From Bacillota bacterium (GTDB lineage: Bacteria > Bacillota > Clostridia > Lachnospirales > Cellulosilyticaceae), in the NCBI GenBank assembly GCA_023393125.1, contig JAEWMQ010000111.1:1-51226 (forward strand): 51,226 nucleotides of DNA, read 5' to 3'. This document shows, in pieces, positions 14,936 through 23,321 of this stretch. A program made the translations under genes and the position numbers. The notes beneath the pieces were generated by a model. The model made no database searches and was not told where the DNA came from. It worked only from the letters and a program-made list of their open reading frames with translations. Every line of letters starts with the position of its first letter. The first letter of the stretch is position 1.

Positions 14936-14999
14936 TTTTTTATTCTCCTTTTCAATGAAAATTACGTTATTCGTCATAATACTTCTCTTCTTCGCTATA

Positions 15000-15383
15000 T
15001 TATTTGCTGCTGTCTTTTAATCCAACACACATTGGAATTAAGCAGAGAAGTAATACGATACCTATGAGCCCAACTATGATTCCCGGTATCATCCTATTTT
15101 CAAATACCATAGTCATACACATACCTACGCCAAATACCAATGCTGCAAATATACCATAAATAGCTTTTCCAACCACTTTTGCATTCAGTCTGATTGGCTG
15201 TTTTCCTGACATTTTACGATACACAATCCATGTTGCCAAAAGCTCAATTGCTCCAATCACCCCCAAAGTAACTCCTTGATTAAATACTCCCCATTCAGGT
15301 AAAAGGCACATACACATTCCTAATGAGACTAACATTCCTCCGATAACACTCATAACTAACGCAATAAAATTTTTCTTTTCCAT
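15000..15383 (-). CDS. Small four-helix membrane protein
   Basis: 127 residues with four predicted membrane segments (FIALVMSVIGGMLVSLGMCM; GVTLGVIGAIELLATWIVY; AIYGIFAALVFGVGMCMTMVF; IPGIIVGLIGIVLLLCLIPM). The GMCM motif occurs twice, suggesting an internal duplication, and a similar GMCC occurs in the protein at 15546. No catalytic motif is seen. Probably one of the membrane outputs of the adjacent two-component system. Confidence 0.75.
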   Translation of the reverse strand: MEKKNFIALVMSVIGGMLVSLGMCMCLLPEWGVFNQGVTLGVIGAIELLATWIVYRKMSGKQPIRLNAKVVGKAIYGIFAALVFGVGMCMTMVFENRMIPGIIVGLIGIVLLLCLIPMCVGLKDSSK

Positions 15384-15497
15384 TTTTGTAAGCTCCTTTT
15401 ATTCAGTTCTTTTTTATTTGTTGAATTTATATTAACCTTTTATTGTTTGAGAAATGTTCGTGAAATGTTTATGAATTGTTTAGTTTACTTTTCTGGC

Positions 15498-15529
15498 AAA
15501 AAAATACTCTGATTTATCAAAATCAGAGT
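15498..15529 (-). terminator. Terminator between small membrane-protein genes
   Basis: On the minus strand ACTCTGATTT and AAATCAGAGT form a 10-bp stem with a 4-nt loop, followed by A then seven T. It would stop or attenuate transcription after the gene at 15546. Confidence 0.75.
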
Positions 15530-15545
15530 TCCATGAATATCATAA

Positions 15546-15920
15546 CTATTTACTTAATTCTTCTGTGAGTGTAAGTATCTGTGGTGCCAACTTTTCCCGT
15601 TGCTTTTTTGTGATTTTTACATAATTCGGATAAGCCATTCCCATAATTATCATACCAATAATTCCAAGCACAATTCCTAATGCAAAGAATGAATCTGCCC
15701 AAACCGTAGTACAACACATTCCAATGCCAAATAGCAAACAACCAATAATCCCTATCACTATTGACCATATTGTTCCCGGCTTAGTTACATCTTTATCAAG
15801 TTTCCTAAGCAGCTCCATCTTATCTTCCTCTTTAGGCATGTACTTTCTTCTGATTATTTCAATTTCCTCCTGTTGCTTTGCTGAGTATGTATACTCAAAT
15901 GTTTCATTATTTTTTTCCAT
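15546..15920 (-). CDS. Small membrane protein with N-terminal cytosolic helix
   Basis: 124 residues. About 55 charged residues (MEKNNETFEYTYSAKQQEEIEIIRRKYMPKEEDKMELLRKLD) precede two membrane segments, TIWSIVIGIIGCLLFGIGMCC and SFFALGIVLGIIGMIIMGMAY. The GMCC motif resembles GMCM in the protein at 15000, so the two may be related or partners. It is the first gene after the histidine kinase, and its function is unknown. Confidence 0.78.
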   Translation of the reverse strand: MEKNNETFEYTYSAKQQEEIEIIRRKYMPKEEDKMELLRKLDKDVTKPGTIWSIVIGIIGCLLFGIGMCCTTVWADSFFALGIVLGIIGMIIMGMAYPNYVKITKKQREKLAPQILTLTEELSK

Positions 15921-15995
15921 TTCATTTCACCTCATTTCCTAATTGATGAACTCATAGTCCTTGGAAACAACAGCTTCCAAAGCATTCTTTTCTAC

Positions 15996-17048
15996 TTATC
16001 CATTCGCATGCCTCCTTAGCTTAACAGTAAAAATACTTCCTTCGCCTAATTGGCTACTTACAGATATTTCCCCACCACATATATCAATTACCCGTTTTAC
16101 CAGCGCAAGCCCCAGACCATTCCCCTTAGTAGCGTGGGAAGTGTCACCTTGATAAAACTTTTTGAAAATATTTTTACCGGTCTCCACACTCATGCCACAC
16201 CCGGTATCTTTAACCTGAACATATACAAACTGTTCATCCTTGTGAAGTGACAAAAATACTTTTCCTTTGGCATTAGTAAACTTTAAAGCATTCGACAATA
16301 AATTGATCCATACAAGACTAAGCAATTCTTTATCAGCCTCAATCTGAACTTCCTCATCAATATCCGTACCAATTTCAATACTTTTATCCTCCCAGACAGA
16401 CTCAAATTCAAGCATACACTCACAAAGCTGCTCTCCCAGATAATACTTCTCCACATTGGGATAAATCTGCTGATTTTCAAGCTTATTCAGTTTCAAAATA
16501 TTCATGACAAGATTAGATAACCTCTTTATCTGCTCTTGTATAGCCTTACCATACTCAATTCGCTGTTCCTCACTTAATTCAGGACTTTGAAGCAGCGTCC
16601 CATAATTTTGCATTACCGCAAGCGGTGTCTTTAATTCGTGAGATACATTTGCTATAAAATCCGTTCTTAAAGTTTCCACTCCTGAAAGTTCTTCAATCAT
16701 CTTATTAAGTCCTGTAATAATCATGTCAAACCCATTGTTACTATCTTTTCCCCTGATATATTCAATTCTAGTAGTAAAATCTCCTTTTATTACTCTGCTA
16801 ATCCCTTCTTGAATCCGTTTTACCGGTTTCGTAATCATCTGTTTTCTGCGAATAGCATCAATCATGCAAAATAGTAGGGTAAGTATCAAAACATTAATGA
16901 ATGTGATTGGGGCAGCCTTCCTTATTGCAGCTTCATCCAAATCAATAAAATTTAAAAACAAAAGTAAATTACAGGTAACCACAAAAGCAATAAGCAGAAA
17001 GAATACTATAAACTTCCATATACTATCTATCTTTGCTCTGATTTTCAT
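15996..17048 (-). CDS. Sensor histidine kinase of a two-component system
   Basis: 350 residues. Two N-terminal membrane segments (~12-33, 43-63) flank a very short external loop, suggesting sensing inside the membrane. A HAMP-like linker is followed by the phosphoacceptor motif ANVSHELKTPLAVMQNY near 133-149 and a complete ATPase domain: N-box WINLLSNALKF, G1 VKDTGCGM, G2 GNGLGLALVK. The start overlaps the response-regulator stop by 4 nt (ATGA), so the two are coupled. The short loop and downstream small membrane proteins recall cell-envelope-stress or antimicrobial-peptide sensors (inference). Confidence 0.93.
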   Translation of the reverse strand: MKIRAKIDSIWKFIVFFLLIAFVVTCNLLLFLNFIDLDEAAIRKAAPITFINVLILTLLFCMIDAIRRKQMITKPVKRIQEGISRVIKGDFTTRIEYIRGKDSNNGFDMIITGLNKMIEELSGVETLRTDFIANVSHELKTPLAVMQNYGTLLQSPELSEEQRIEYGKAIQEQIKRLSNLVMNILKLNKLENQQIYPNVEKYYLGEQLCECMLEFESVWEDKSIEIGTDIDEEVQIEADKELLSLVWINLLSNALKFTNAKGKVFLSLHKDEQFVYVQVKDTGCGMSVETGKNIFKKFYQGDTSHATKGNGLGLALVKRVIDICGGEISVSSQLGEGSIFTVKLRRHANG

Positions 17049-17716
17049 TTTATTACCGCCTTATATCCAAGCCCATGGACTGTCACTACTTCAAAATCTT
17101 CACATTCCTTAAACTTATCCCTTAGTTTTGTCATATATACATCCACAACTCTGGGACCAGATGATGATTCCACCTCCCAGAATTCATCCATAAGCTGAGA
17201 GCGGGTAAATGTCTTCTTCGGATAAGACAAAAGCTTATATATAATGTTAAATTCTCTTACTGTAAGCGTAATTTCTTCCTCACCTACAAAAGCTGAATGT
17301 TCTTCCATATCTAGTACCGTACTTCCAATGGAAAGCTTATGATTGGTTGCAATCTTTGCTCTTCGTAGAAGTGCTTCTATTCTTAGCAAAAGTTCGTTTA
17401 AATCAATAGGCTTTACCATATAATCATCTATACCTACACCAAAGCCTTTTCTTTTTGATTCAAAATCTTCTCTGGCTGTCATAAAGAGGATTGGAATATC
17501 TTGATTCATTTCACGAACAGTTTTTGCAAACTCATATCCATCAATTTGTGGCATCATAATGTCGGATATAATCATATCAAACAAGTTTCCATACATCTCA
17601 TTATAAGCATCATTTGCCGATAAACATCCAATGGCTTCATATCTATTTCTATTTAAATATGCACACACTGTCTGGTTCAAATCTTTATCATCTTCTACTA
17701 CCAAGATTTTAAACAT
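17045..17716 (-). CDS. OmpR/PhoB-family response regulator
   Basis: 223 residues. The receiver domain shows the acidic pair EDD near 8-10, the phosphorylation site in MIISDIMMPQIDGYEF near 54, TAR and the KPID lysine. The C-terminal winged helix ends VDVYMTKLRDKFKECEDFEVVTVHGLGYKA, the standard OmpR recognition region. It is the first gene of the operon with its kinase. Confidence 0.95.
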   Translation of the reverse strand: MFKILVVEDDKDLNQTVCAYLNRNRYEAIGCLSANDAYNEMYGNLFDMIISDIMMPQIDGYEFAKTVREMNQDIPILFMTAREDFESKRKGFGVGIDDYMVKPIDLNELLLRIEALLRRAKIATNHKLSIGSTVLDMEEHSAFVGEEEITLTVREFNIIYKLLSYPKKTFTRSQLMDEFWEVESSSGPRVVDVYMTKLRDKFKECEDFEVVTVHGLGYKAVIK

Positions 17717-17805
17717 AGCCAGATACCTCCTTTTTCGTTATAGATTATCTTATCACATGGTTGTTAATGAAATGTTAAACCTTTCGCTTGTGCCTATTTT
17801 TTCAC

Positions 17806-17843
17806 AAAAAAGAAAACAGCAGACATAGATGTCTGCTATTTTT
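17806..17843 (-). terminator. Terminator of the TetR gene
   Basis: AGCAGACA and TGTCTGCT form a stem with a 4-nt loop, with A-rich sequence to the left (T-rich on the minus strand) and ATTTTT to the right. It could work in both directions and lies after the tetR stop at 17860. Confidence 0.75.
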
Positions 17844-17859
17844 CATAAGCTATTCGTTT

Positions 17860-18435
17860 TTAGATGCTTGCTAGTGTCCTAATGGAGATCAATGGTCCCT
17901 TTAGATTAGCCATTTGTACAACCTTTGCTAATTGAGAAGGGGATATGTCTTTTTTATTTTCTATCCAATATGTTATTAAGCCAAGCTGTGCACTTGCAAT
18001 ATATTCAAGTAAATACTTTTGTTCTATAGATAGCTCACTTTCCTCTATTCCTAATTTGTTTAATGCTACTCGTTTACCACATTCTTTAATTTTCCTTTGT
18101 AATGTAACATCTGGCTTTTTTGCAATAAATAGTGTCATCATTCCTTCATGATCTTCAAACAATTGGTTCATTATTATAGCAATTTCTTCTAAATTCCCAT
18201 TCATAAAGCCTTCTATCATCCTGGATATAATACCTATTACCTCTTCAAAAATTTGCTCTTGTATTTTAGCTAGTAAGTCATAAATGTCTTCATAATAGTA
18301 ATAAAATGTCCCTCTATAAATTTTAGCTTCTTTCGCAATCTCACCTATTGTAATTTTTTCTATTCCCTTTTTTTCATAAAGCTTTAAAAATGCACTTAAT
18401 ATTTTAGCTTTTGTAATCTGTGTATCTTTTACCAT
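17860..18435 (-). CDS. TetR/AcrR-family regulator
   Basis: 191 residues. The N-terminal DNA-binding domain reads KAKILSAFLKLYEKKGIEKITIGEIAKEAKIYRGTFYYYYEDIYDLLAKI, a textbook TetR helix-turn-helix. The C-terminal helical ligand domain has no recognisable specificity. It is divergent from the ABC exporter genes starting at 18563 and probably represses them. Confidence 0.92.
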   Translation of the reverse strand: MVKDTQITKAKILSAFLKLYEKKGIEKITIGEIAKEAKIYRGTFYYYYEDIYDLLAKIQEQIFEEVIGIISRMIEGFMNGNLEEIAIIMNQLFEDHEGMMTLFIAKKPDVTLQRKIKECGKRVALNKLGIEESELSIEQKYLLEYIASAQLGLITYWIENKKDISPSQLAKVVQMANLKGPLISIRTLASI

Positions 18436-18562
18436 TTTAGATTACCTACCCATCCAACACTTTTCTAATAATTGTCTATTTTATTTTTATTCCATTTTAT
18501 TTATTATAACCATATATCAATTCAAGATTGGAATCAATATTAATTGTAAAGAAGGCGATTTA

Positions 18563-19327
18563 ATGTCTACATTATCCACCCCCGCTATATGCCTAGAGCA
18601 TATTAATAAATCCTTTGGAAAAAAACAAATCCTCTTTGATGTTTCTCTCACTATTCCTGAAGGCTGTATATATGGCCTCTTAGGACCCTCTGGCTGCGGT
18701 AAGAGTACCTCTGTTAAAATTATGGCTGGTATTTCTAAACCAGACTCAGGAAAGATCCATATATTAGGCCAAGAGATGCCGAATCTCAAACTGATGGCTC
18801 AAATAGGTTATATGTCGCAGTCTAGCGCTCTTTATCCTACACTTTCTGGCTATGAAAATCTAAAGTTCTTCGGAAGCTTATACGGTTTTAATAAACAACT
18901 ACTCAAAGAAAGAATTGACTATGTATCTACACTCGTTAACTTAACTGACTACTTATCTAAATATGTTGCTACCTACTCTGGTGGTATGAAGCAAAGATTA
19001 GCTTTAGCTATTTCGCTCTTAGCTGATCCCAAGATTCTCATTCTAGATGAGCCTACGGTAGGAATAGATCCTCTTCTTAGATACGGTATTTGGGAGGAAT
19101 TATATAAGCTTGCTAAGCAAAAGGTAACTATTCTTGTTACAACTCATGTTATGGATGAAGCTGCTAAATGTCATGAGCTAGCTATGATGTATAATGGCAT
19201 AATCCTTGCTTCGGGTACTCCTGAGCAAATTCTCGAAAAGGCTCATGTTACCAATCTAGAAGATGCCTTTATCTACTTTGGCAAGTCTCATACTTCTTCA
19301 AAGGAGGTACTTTCTCATGAGAATTAA
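18563..19327 (+). CDS. ABC transporter ATP-binding protein
   Basis: 254 residues. Walker A GPSGCGKST near 41-49, the signature YSGGMKQR near 140, Walker B ILILDEPTVGID near 158, and the switch histidine in TTH near 194. The C-terminal tail resembles the drug- or polyketide-export ATPases that pair with ABC-2 permeases. Its end overlaps the permease gene by 11 nt. Confidence 0.93.
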   Translation: MSTLSTPAICLEHINKSFGKKQILFDVSLTIPEGCIYGLLGPSGCGKSTSVKIMAGISKPDSGKIHILGQEMPNLKLMAQIGYMSQSSALYPTLSGYENLKFFGSLYGFNKQLLKERIDYVSTLVNLTDYLSKYVATYSGGMKQRLALAISLLADPKILILDEPTVGIDPLLRYGIWEELYKLAKQKVTILVTTHVMDEAAKCHELAMMYNGIILASGTPEQILEKAHVTNLEDAFIYFGKSHTSSKEVLSHEN

Positions 19328-20477
19328 AGCTTTAACTATAAGAATTCTAACTCAAATCAGCCATGACAAGAGAACCATTGCTCTTATTCTTATTGCTCCC
19401 CTTGTTATCTTAAGTCTCGTTTATTTCATTCTCAATTCTGAAAGTAGTTCTTATAATCTGGGTATCGTTTCTGCACCTGATGCTTATATTGAAGAACTCA
19501 CTCATAATGATGATTTGGATATCAATCTTATCTATCTTAAAAATGAAGCTATCCCCGATGCTATAAAAAATAAAGAAATCCTGGCAGCTATTGATATGAA
19601 CTCAAGTATGACTGAGGCAAAAATTTATTTAGACGGTACAAACAGTTTAGATGCTACAAAAATTCAAGCAATAATAAAAAGTACCGCACTAAAAGTACTT
19701 CAAAATAATATGAAGCAAAATACTGAAGCTACTAAAGAAAAACTTAGCACCCTCTTAGATAATCTCTCTCAATTAAATGCTAAAATGCCTCAAAATCAGC
19801 TACAGATTCCGGAAATAGATCTATCTGAGCTCAATATGACAGAACCAAGCTTCACCACTGACTATATTTATGGTCAGGAAGATGCTTCTTTCTTTGATAA
19901 CTTTGGAGCTGGTCTTATTGGGGTTATTGTCTTCTTCTTTGTCTTTCTAATGGCCGGCATTAATTTTCTTACTGAAAGGACTTCAGGTACTTTAGAAAAA
20001 CTACTCTCTACTCCCATCAAAAGGAGTGAAATTATCATTGGTTATGTATTAGGCTTTAGTTTATTAGCTTTGCTTCAAACACTCCTGATTACTTTCTTTG
20101 TTATTTATGTTCTTGGCTTAAAAGTAATCGGTAATATATGGTATGTACTTCTTATTAACCTTTTAACCGCCATTACCGCCTTAACACTTGGTATTTTGCT
20201 CTCTACTTTAGCTAATAATGAATTTCAAATGGTTCAGTTTATCCCTATTGTGATTCTCCCCCAAATCTTTCTATGTGGCTTATTTAATTTATCAAATGGT
20301 TGGGAGATTGCAGGATACTTGATGCCTCTTCACTATACCACTAATGCCTTAACAGAAGTCATGCTTAGAGGAAGTGGTTTTGAAAGGATTTGGCTAGATT
20401 GCCTCATCCTCTTAACTTGTTCTTTAGTATTTATGTTGTTAAATATACAACTACTTAAACGTCATAGGAGCTTGTAA
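19317..20477 (+). CDS. ABC-2-type exporter permease
   Basis: 386 residues. ATG 19317 is chosen because AAAGGAGG lies 9 nt upstream; a longer frame from 19263 lies inside the ATPase gene. One N-terminal membrane segment (TIALILIAPLVILSLVYFIL) is followed by a ~170-residue external domain with a helical stretch, then five membrane segments with FLTERTSGTLEKLLSTPIKRSEIIIGY, a typical ABC-2 signature, and LPQIFLCGLF. With the ATPase it likely exports a drug or lipid. Probably controlled by the divergent TetR. Confidence 0.92.
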   Translation: MRIKALTIRILTQISHDKRTIALILIAPLVILSLVYFILNSESSSYNLGIVSAPDAYIEELTHNDDLDINLIYLKNEAIPDAIKNKEILAAIDMNSSMTEAKIYLDGTNSLDATKIQAIIKSTALKVLQNNMKQNTEATKEKLSTLLDNLSQLNAKMPQNQLQIPEIDLSELNMTEPSFTTDYIYGQEDASFFDNFGAGLIGVIVFFFVFLMAGINFLTERTSGTLEKLLSTPIKRSEIIIGYVLGFSLLALLQTLLITFFVIYVLGLKVIGNIWYVLLINLLTAITALTLGILLSTLANNEFQMVQFIPIVILPQIFLCGLFNLSNGWEIAGYLMPLHYTTNALTEVMLRGSGFERIWLDCLILLTCSLVFMLLNIQLLKRHRSL

Positions 20478-20500
20478 AAAAATTTTTAATTTTTTATTAG
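20472..20500 (+). promoter_or_regulatory. Possible promoter of the structured RNA
   Basis: TTGTAA (20472-20477) and TATTAG (20495-20500) are spaced by exactly 17 nt. The -35 box overlaps the permease stop codon. Predicted start is near 20507. Confidence 0.4.
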
Positions 20501-20506
20501 GGACTT

Positions 20507-20985
20507 CTTAGGCACAAGACATATATATAAGTGTAAAAGTAAATCAAACAACTTCCTCGGCATAATTACCACAGCATCAATCTGAGGAACTGACCGGGTC
20601 GACCAAGTCTCATCCTGTCGTTACAGGTACCTCTGGCTCTAAGGAAAATGTTCACTGATGCGCTGCAAGGGAGGCGCCATTTATAAGTTGTCTTTCACAC
20701 TTTTACATTCTAGTATTTCCAAATAAAGCTTTAAACCAGAGTCTTAATGCCTTAGCTTCCTAATCATAGAGGGTGCACCGGCTAAGGCTTTAAGGAGCTC
20801 CTCACTCATTGGTTTAGCTTTCATAACTGTCCTTAGTAGGCACTATTGCTTGTCGTAACAGTGCTGAGGAGCCATTCTATGCCTTCTATAGGTCTATTTA
20901 GGCAGTCATGAAAGTTTTTATCAAGGGTCTGGAACAAAAAAGCGAGAGTACATACACCGTTACGATGTATGTACTCTCGCTTTTT
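20507..20985 (+). ncRNA. Candidate large structured non-coding RNA
   Basis: About 480 nt with no plausible protein, visibly higher G+C than its surroundings, ending in a strong terminator. Helices found by eye in domain 1: 20530-20540 with 20699-20709 (11 bp, one G-U); ACAACTT 20548-20554 with 20685-20691; a CCTGT/ACAGG hairpin at 20614-20627. Domain 2: GCCTTAGC 20749-20756 with GCTAAGGC 20781-20788; GCTCCTCA 20797-20804 with TGAGGAGC 20865-20872, enclosing GCACT/AGTGC; TGCCT/AGGCA 20880-20904. I do not recognise the class. RNase P, tmRNA, SRP and 6S signatures are absent. A ROOL-like ornate RNA is possible but unverified, and the strand rests on promoter and terminator placement. Confidence 0.5.
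20937..20985 (+). terminator. Strong perfect terminator
   Basis: A perfect 20-bp stem (20937-20956 with 20966-20985), including GCGAGAGTACATACA, has a 9-nt loop and ends in TTTTT on the plus strand. The A-tract on the other side makes it potentially bidirectional. Confidence 0.9.
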
Positions 20986-21077
20986 AATTTCATTTTATCT
21001 TCATCACTCTTTCACCGTTACAACACATTTTAACTATATACTATGTTTATGAACCACATAATAAATTCGCTAATTTA

Positions 21078-21135
21078 ATGATAAAGGCCTAGAACACCTT
21101 GCTCCCCTTCACTTAATGTTCTAGGTCTTTATCAT
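21078..21135. repeat. 19-bp hairpin with C-rich loop
   Basis: ATGATAAAGGCCTAGAACA (21078-21096) pairs fully, with one G-U, with 21117-21135 around a 20-nt loop containing GCTCCCC. No T-tract follows. The rest of 20986-21349 shows nothing else convincing. It could be a small RNA, a decoy hairpin or a miniature element. Confidence 0.55.
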
Positions 21136-21349
21136 GCTATTCTAAAGAAATCTCCGTTCCTTCAATCACTATACTTTGTATCTCTTTATTTCCCCGCTTC
21201 TCACCACATTATAATACATATTAAAGCTTAAAAATCTTGGCGCGAATTGCAAAAAATATGGCATACATTGATGTTAATACCCTTGATTCATTAGCGTATA
21301 ATAATCCTATAAATTCAAATACTTAAGCTAAAAATAGGAGAATGTGATT

Positions 21350-22132
21350 ATGAAAAATAAAACTGCATTAATTACAGGTGCATCGAGTGGAATAGGTAAA
21401 GAATTTGCAATATTACATGCATCCAAAGGTGGGGATTTAGTTATTATTGCGAGAAATTCAGAAAGTCTTAACCAGCTCAAAAAAGAATTAGAACATAGAT
21501 ACAAGGTTAAAGTTATGGTTATTGTAAAAGATTTATCTTTAGATAATGCTCCACAAGAAATTTATGATGAAATCAAAGCAGCAAATATTGAGATAGATTA
21601 TTTAATTAATAACGCTGGATTTGGGGGCAGAGGAGAGTTTCATGTTCGTACTATGGAACAGGATATGCAGATGATTGCAGTCAATATAATCGCACTGACA
21701 AAGCTTACAAAACTCTTTTTGCCAGATTTCATTCAGCGTAATAGCGGAAAAATCTTAAATGTTTCTTCAACAGCCGCTTTAATGCCTGGACCATTACAAG
21801 CAGTCTATTATGCTACTAAAGCCTATGTTACCTCTCTTGGAAATGCAATCTGGCAGGAAGTCAAAGGAACTAATGTCACCATTACTACATTGATGCCTGG
21901 AGCTATGGATACAGGTTTTGCCAAAGCAGCTGATATGAGAAATACACCATTATTCTCTAAAATGGTCAGTCCTGTTGATGTTGCAAAAGCTGGTTATGAA
22001 GGAATGTTAAAAGGCAAAATGAATGTGGTTGCAGGCCTAACAATTATGCAAAGATTATTTTTGATACTAGCCCCATTTGCACCTAAGAAAATGATGTTGA
22101 AACAGATTTATGATATGCAAACCGAAAAATAG
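21350..22132 (+). CDS. Short-chain dehydrogenase/reductase
   Basis: 260 residues. Cofactor motif TGASSGIG at ~9-16, LINNAGFG near 89, NVSSTAAL with the catalytic serine near 140, and YYATK as the catalytic Tyr/Lys pair near 155. The C-terminal ~35 residues are hydrophobic and basic. ATG 21350 is chosen because AGGAG lies 9 nt upstream; the GTG at 21344 is only 3 nt from it. It is followed 26 nt later by a broken AraC-type regulator. It is related to the SDR at 5550. Confidence 0.88.
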   Translation: MKNKTALITGASSGIGKEFAILHASKGGDLVIIARNSESLNQLKKELEHRYKVKVMVIVKDLSLDNAPQEIYDEIKAANIEIDYLINNAGFGGRGEFHVRTMEQDMQMIAVNIIALTKLTKLFLPDFIQRNSGKILNVSSTAALMPGPLQAVYYATKAYVTSLGNAIWQEVKGTNVTITTLMPGAMDTGFAKAADMRNTPLFSKMVSPVDVAKAGYEGMLKGKMNVVAGLTIMQRLFLILAPFAPKKMMLKQIYDMQTEK

Positions 22133-22158
22133 ACAGACATCTAGGAGGTAACATAGAT

Positions 22159-23157
22159 ATGAATCGATATGCTCTTGAGGGGAGATATAGCATGCTACTT
22201 TCTTCTATGGGTATTCCCATAGGAGAAGTATTACAGAAAGCACATTTACCTAATGATTTATTCAGTAGAAAAAATATAAGTTTAACACAAGAGGAATATT
22301 TTCGACTTATGGAGTCGATCAATTCATTTATTCTCAATGAGGAAACCTTATTAAAATTATCTACAGCTGAAAATATTGAAACCTTTTCCCCACCTATTTT
22401 TGCTGCTTTTTGTAGTAAAAATGCGGAGTCCTGTATAGAACGCTTAGCTAAATATAAAAGACTTATCAGCCCTATGATTTTTATTACTAGTAAAGATGTT
22501 AATAGTTTTACAGTTGAACTTACTACTGAATCTCCAAGTCATAGTTTACCAGTATTCTTAGTAGAAATGGAGTTTACATTTCTTATTAATTTAATACGAA
22601 GTGCAACAAAAGAGCACATTACCCCACTAAACATAACTTTACAAAAATCTATAAATAATAGAAGTTTACAAGCATATTGGGGATGTGAACCTAAATTAAG
22701 TATCAGGAACACACTAACCTTATCTATTAACGATGCTCACAAACCATTTATCAGTCAAAATGATGCCATGTGGGATTATTTCGAACCAGAACTTAAACGC
22801 AGGCTATCAGAACTAGAAATAGATGACTCTTTTGTTGCAAGAGTGAGAAGTGCACTTATTGAATTATTACCATGAGGAGAAAGTGGTATTGAAGATGTTG
22901 CAAAAAAACTTGGTATTAGTAAACGAACTCTCCAACGAAAGCTAAGTGAAGAAAAAACAACTTTTCAAAAACAATTAAATCACATTAGGGAATTGCTCGC
23001 CAAACATTATATTATAAACACAGAAATGACCACCGATGATATTGCATTCTTACTAGGCTATCAGGATTCAAACTCATTTTTGAGAGCATTTCAACTTTGG
23101 ACAGGTATGAATATTAGTAACTATAAAAAGTCTCTTGTGCTACAAACATCCAAATAA
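22159..23157 (+). pseudogene. AraC-family regulator interrupted by an in-frame TGA
   Basis: The frame from ATG 22159 (AGGAGG upstream) gives 238 residues of an arabinose-operon-type N-terminal domain ending ALIELLP, then TGA at 22873-22875. It continues in the same frame with GESGIEDVAKKLGISKRTLQRKLSEEK and MTTDDIAFLLGYQDSNSFLRAFQLWTG to TAA 23155-23157. That second part is a complete AraC helix-turn-helix domain. A single base change (TCA to TGA is one option) would explain it. No in-frame ATG, GTG or TTG follows GAGGAG closely, so re-initiation is unlikely. The protein as encoded lacks its DNA-binding domain. Confidence 0.85.
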
Positions 23158-23191
23158 AAGCATTATATTATAAACCTATGGAGCGGAAACT

Positions 23192-23246
23192 CTGCAAAAG
23201 TAGAATAACAGATAATCTTGGATTATCTGTTATTCTACTTTTGCAG
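23192..23246. repeat. Perfect 26-bp inverted repeat
   Basis: 26-nt arms (23192-23217 and 23221-23246) are exactly complementary around a TTG loop. The stem is A+T-rich and lacks a T-tract. It lies between the broken regulator and the anti-sigma gene, and could act as a convergent terminator or be a mobile hairpin. Confidence 0.75.
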
Positions 23247-23321
23247 ACTATATATGAAGGAATATTCTTCTGATGACTAATTCCTTATGAGTTATACTCA
23301 ACTAAACAATAGTTATTTAAT

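Noticed and set aside
20507..20985. RNase P RNA, tmRNA, SRP RNA or a known riboswitch
   Set aside because: The signatures I know (for example GAGGAAAGTCC, the SRP GGAAG/tetraloop core, T-box GGTGGAACC) are absent.
22873..22875. TGA read as selenocysteine
   Set aside because: AraC regulators have no selenocysteine at this place and no SECIS-like hairpin follows.
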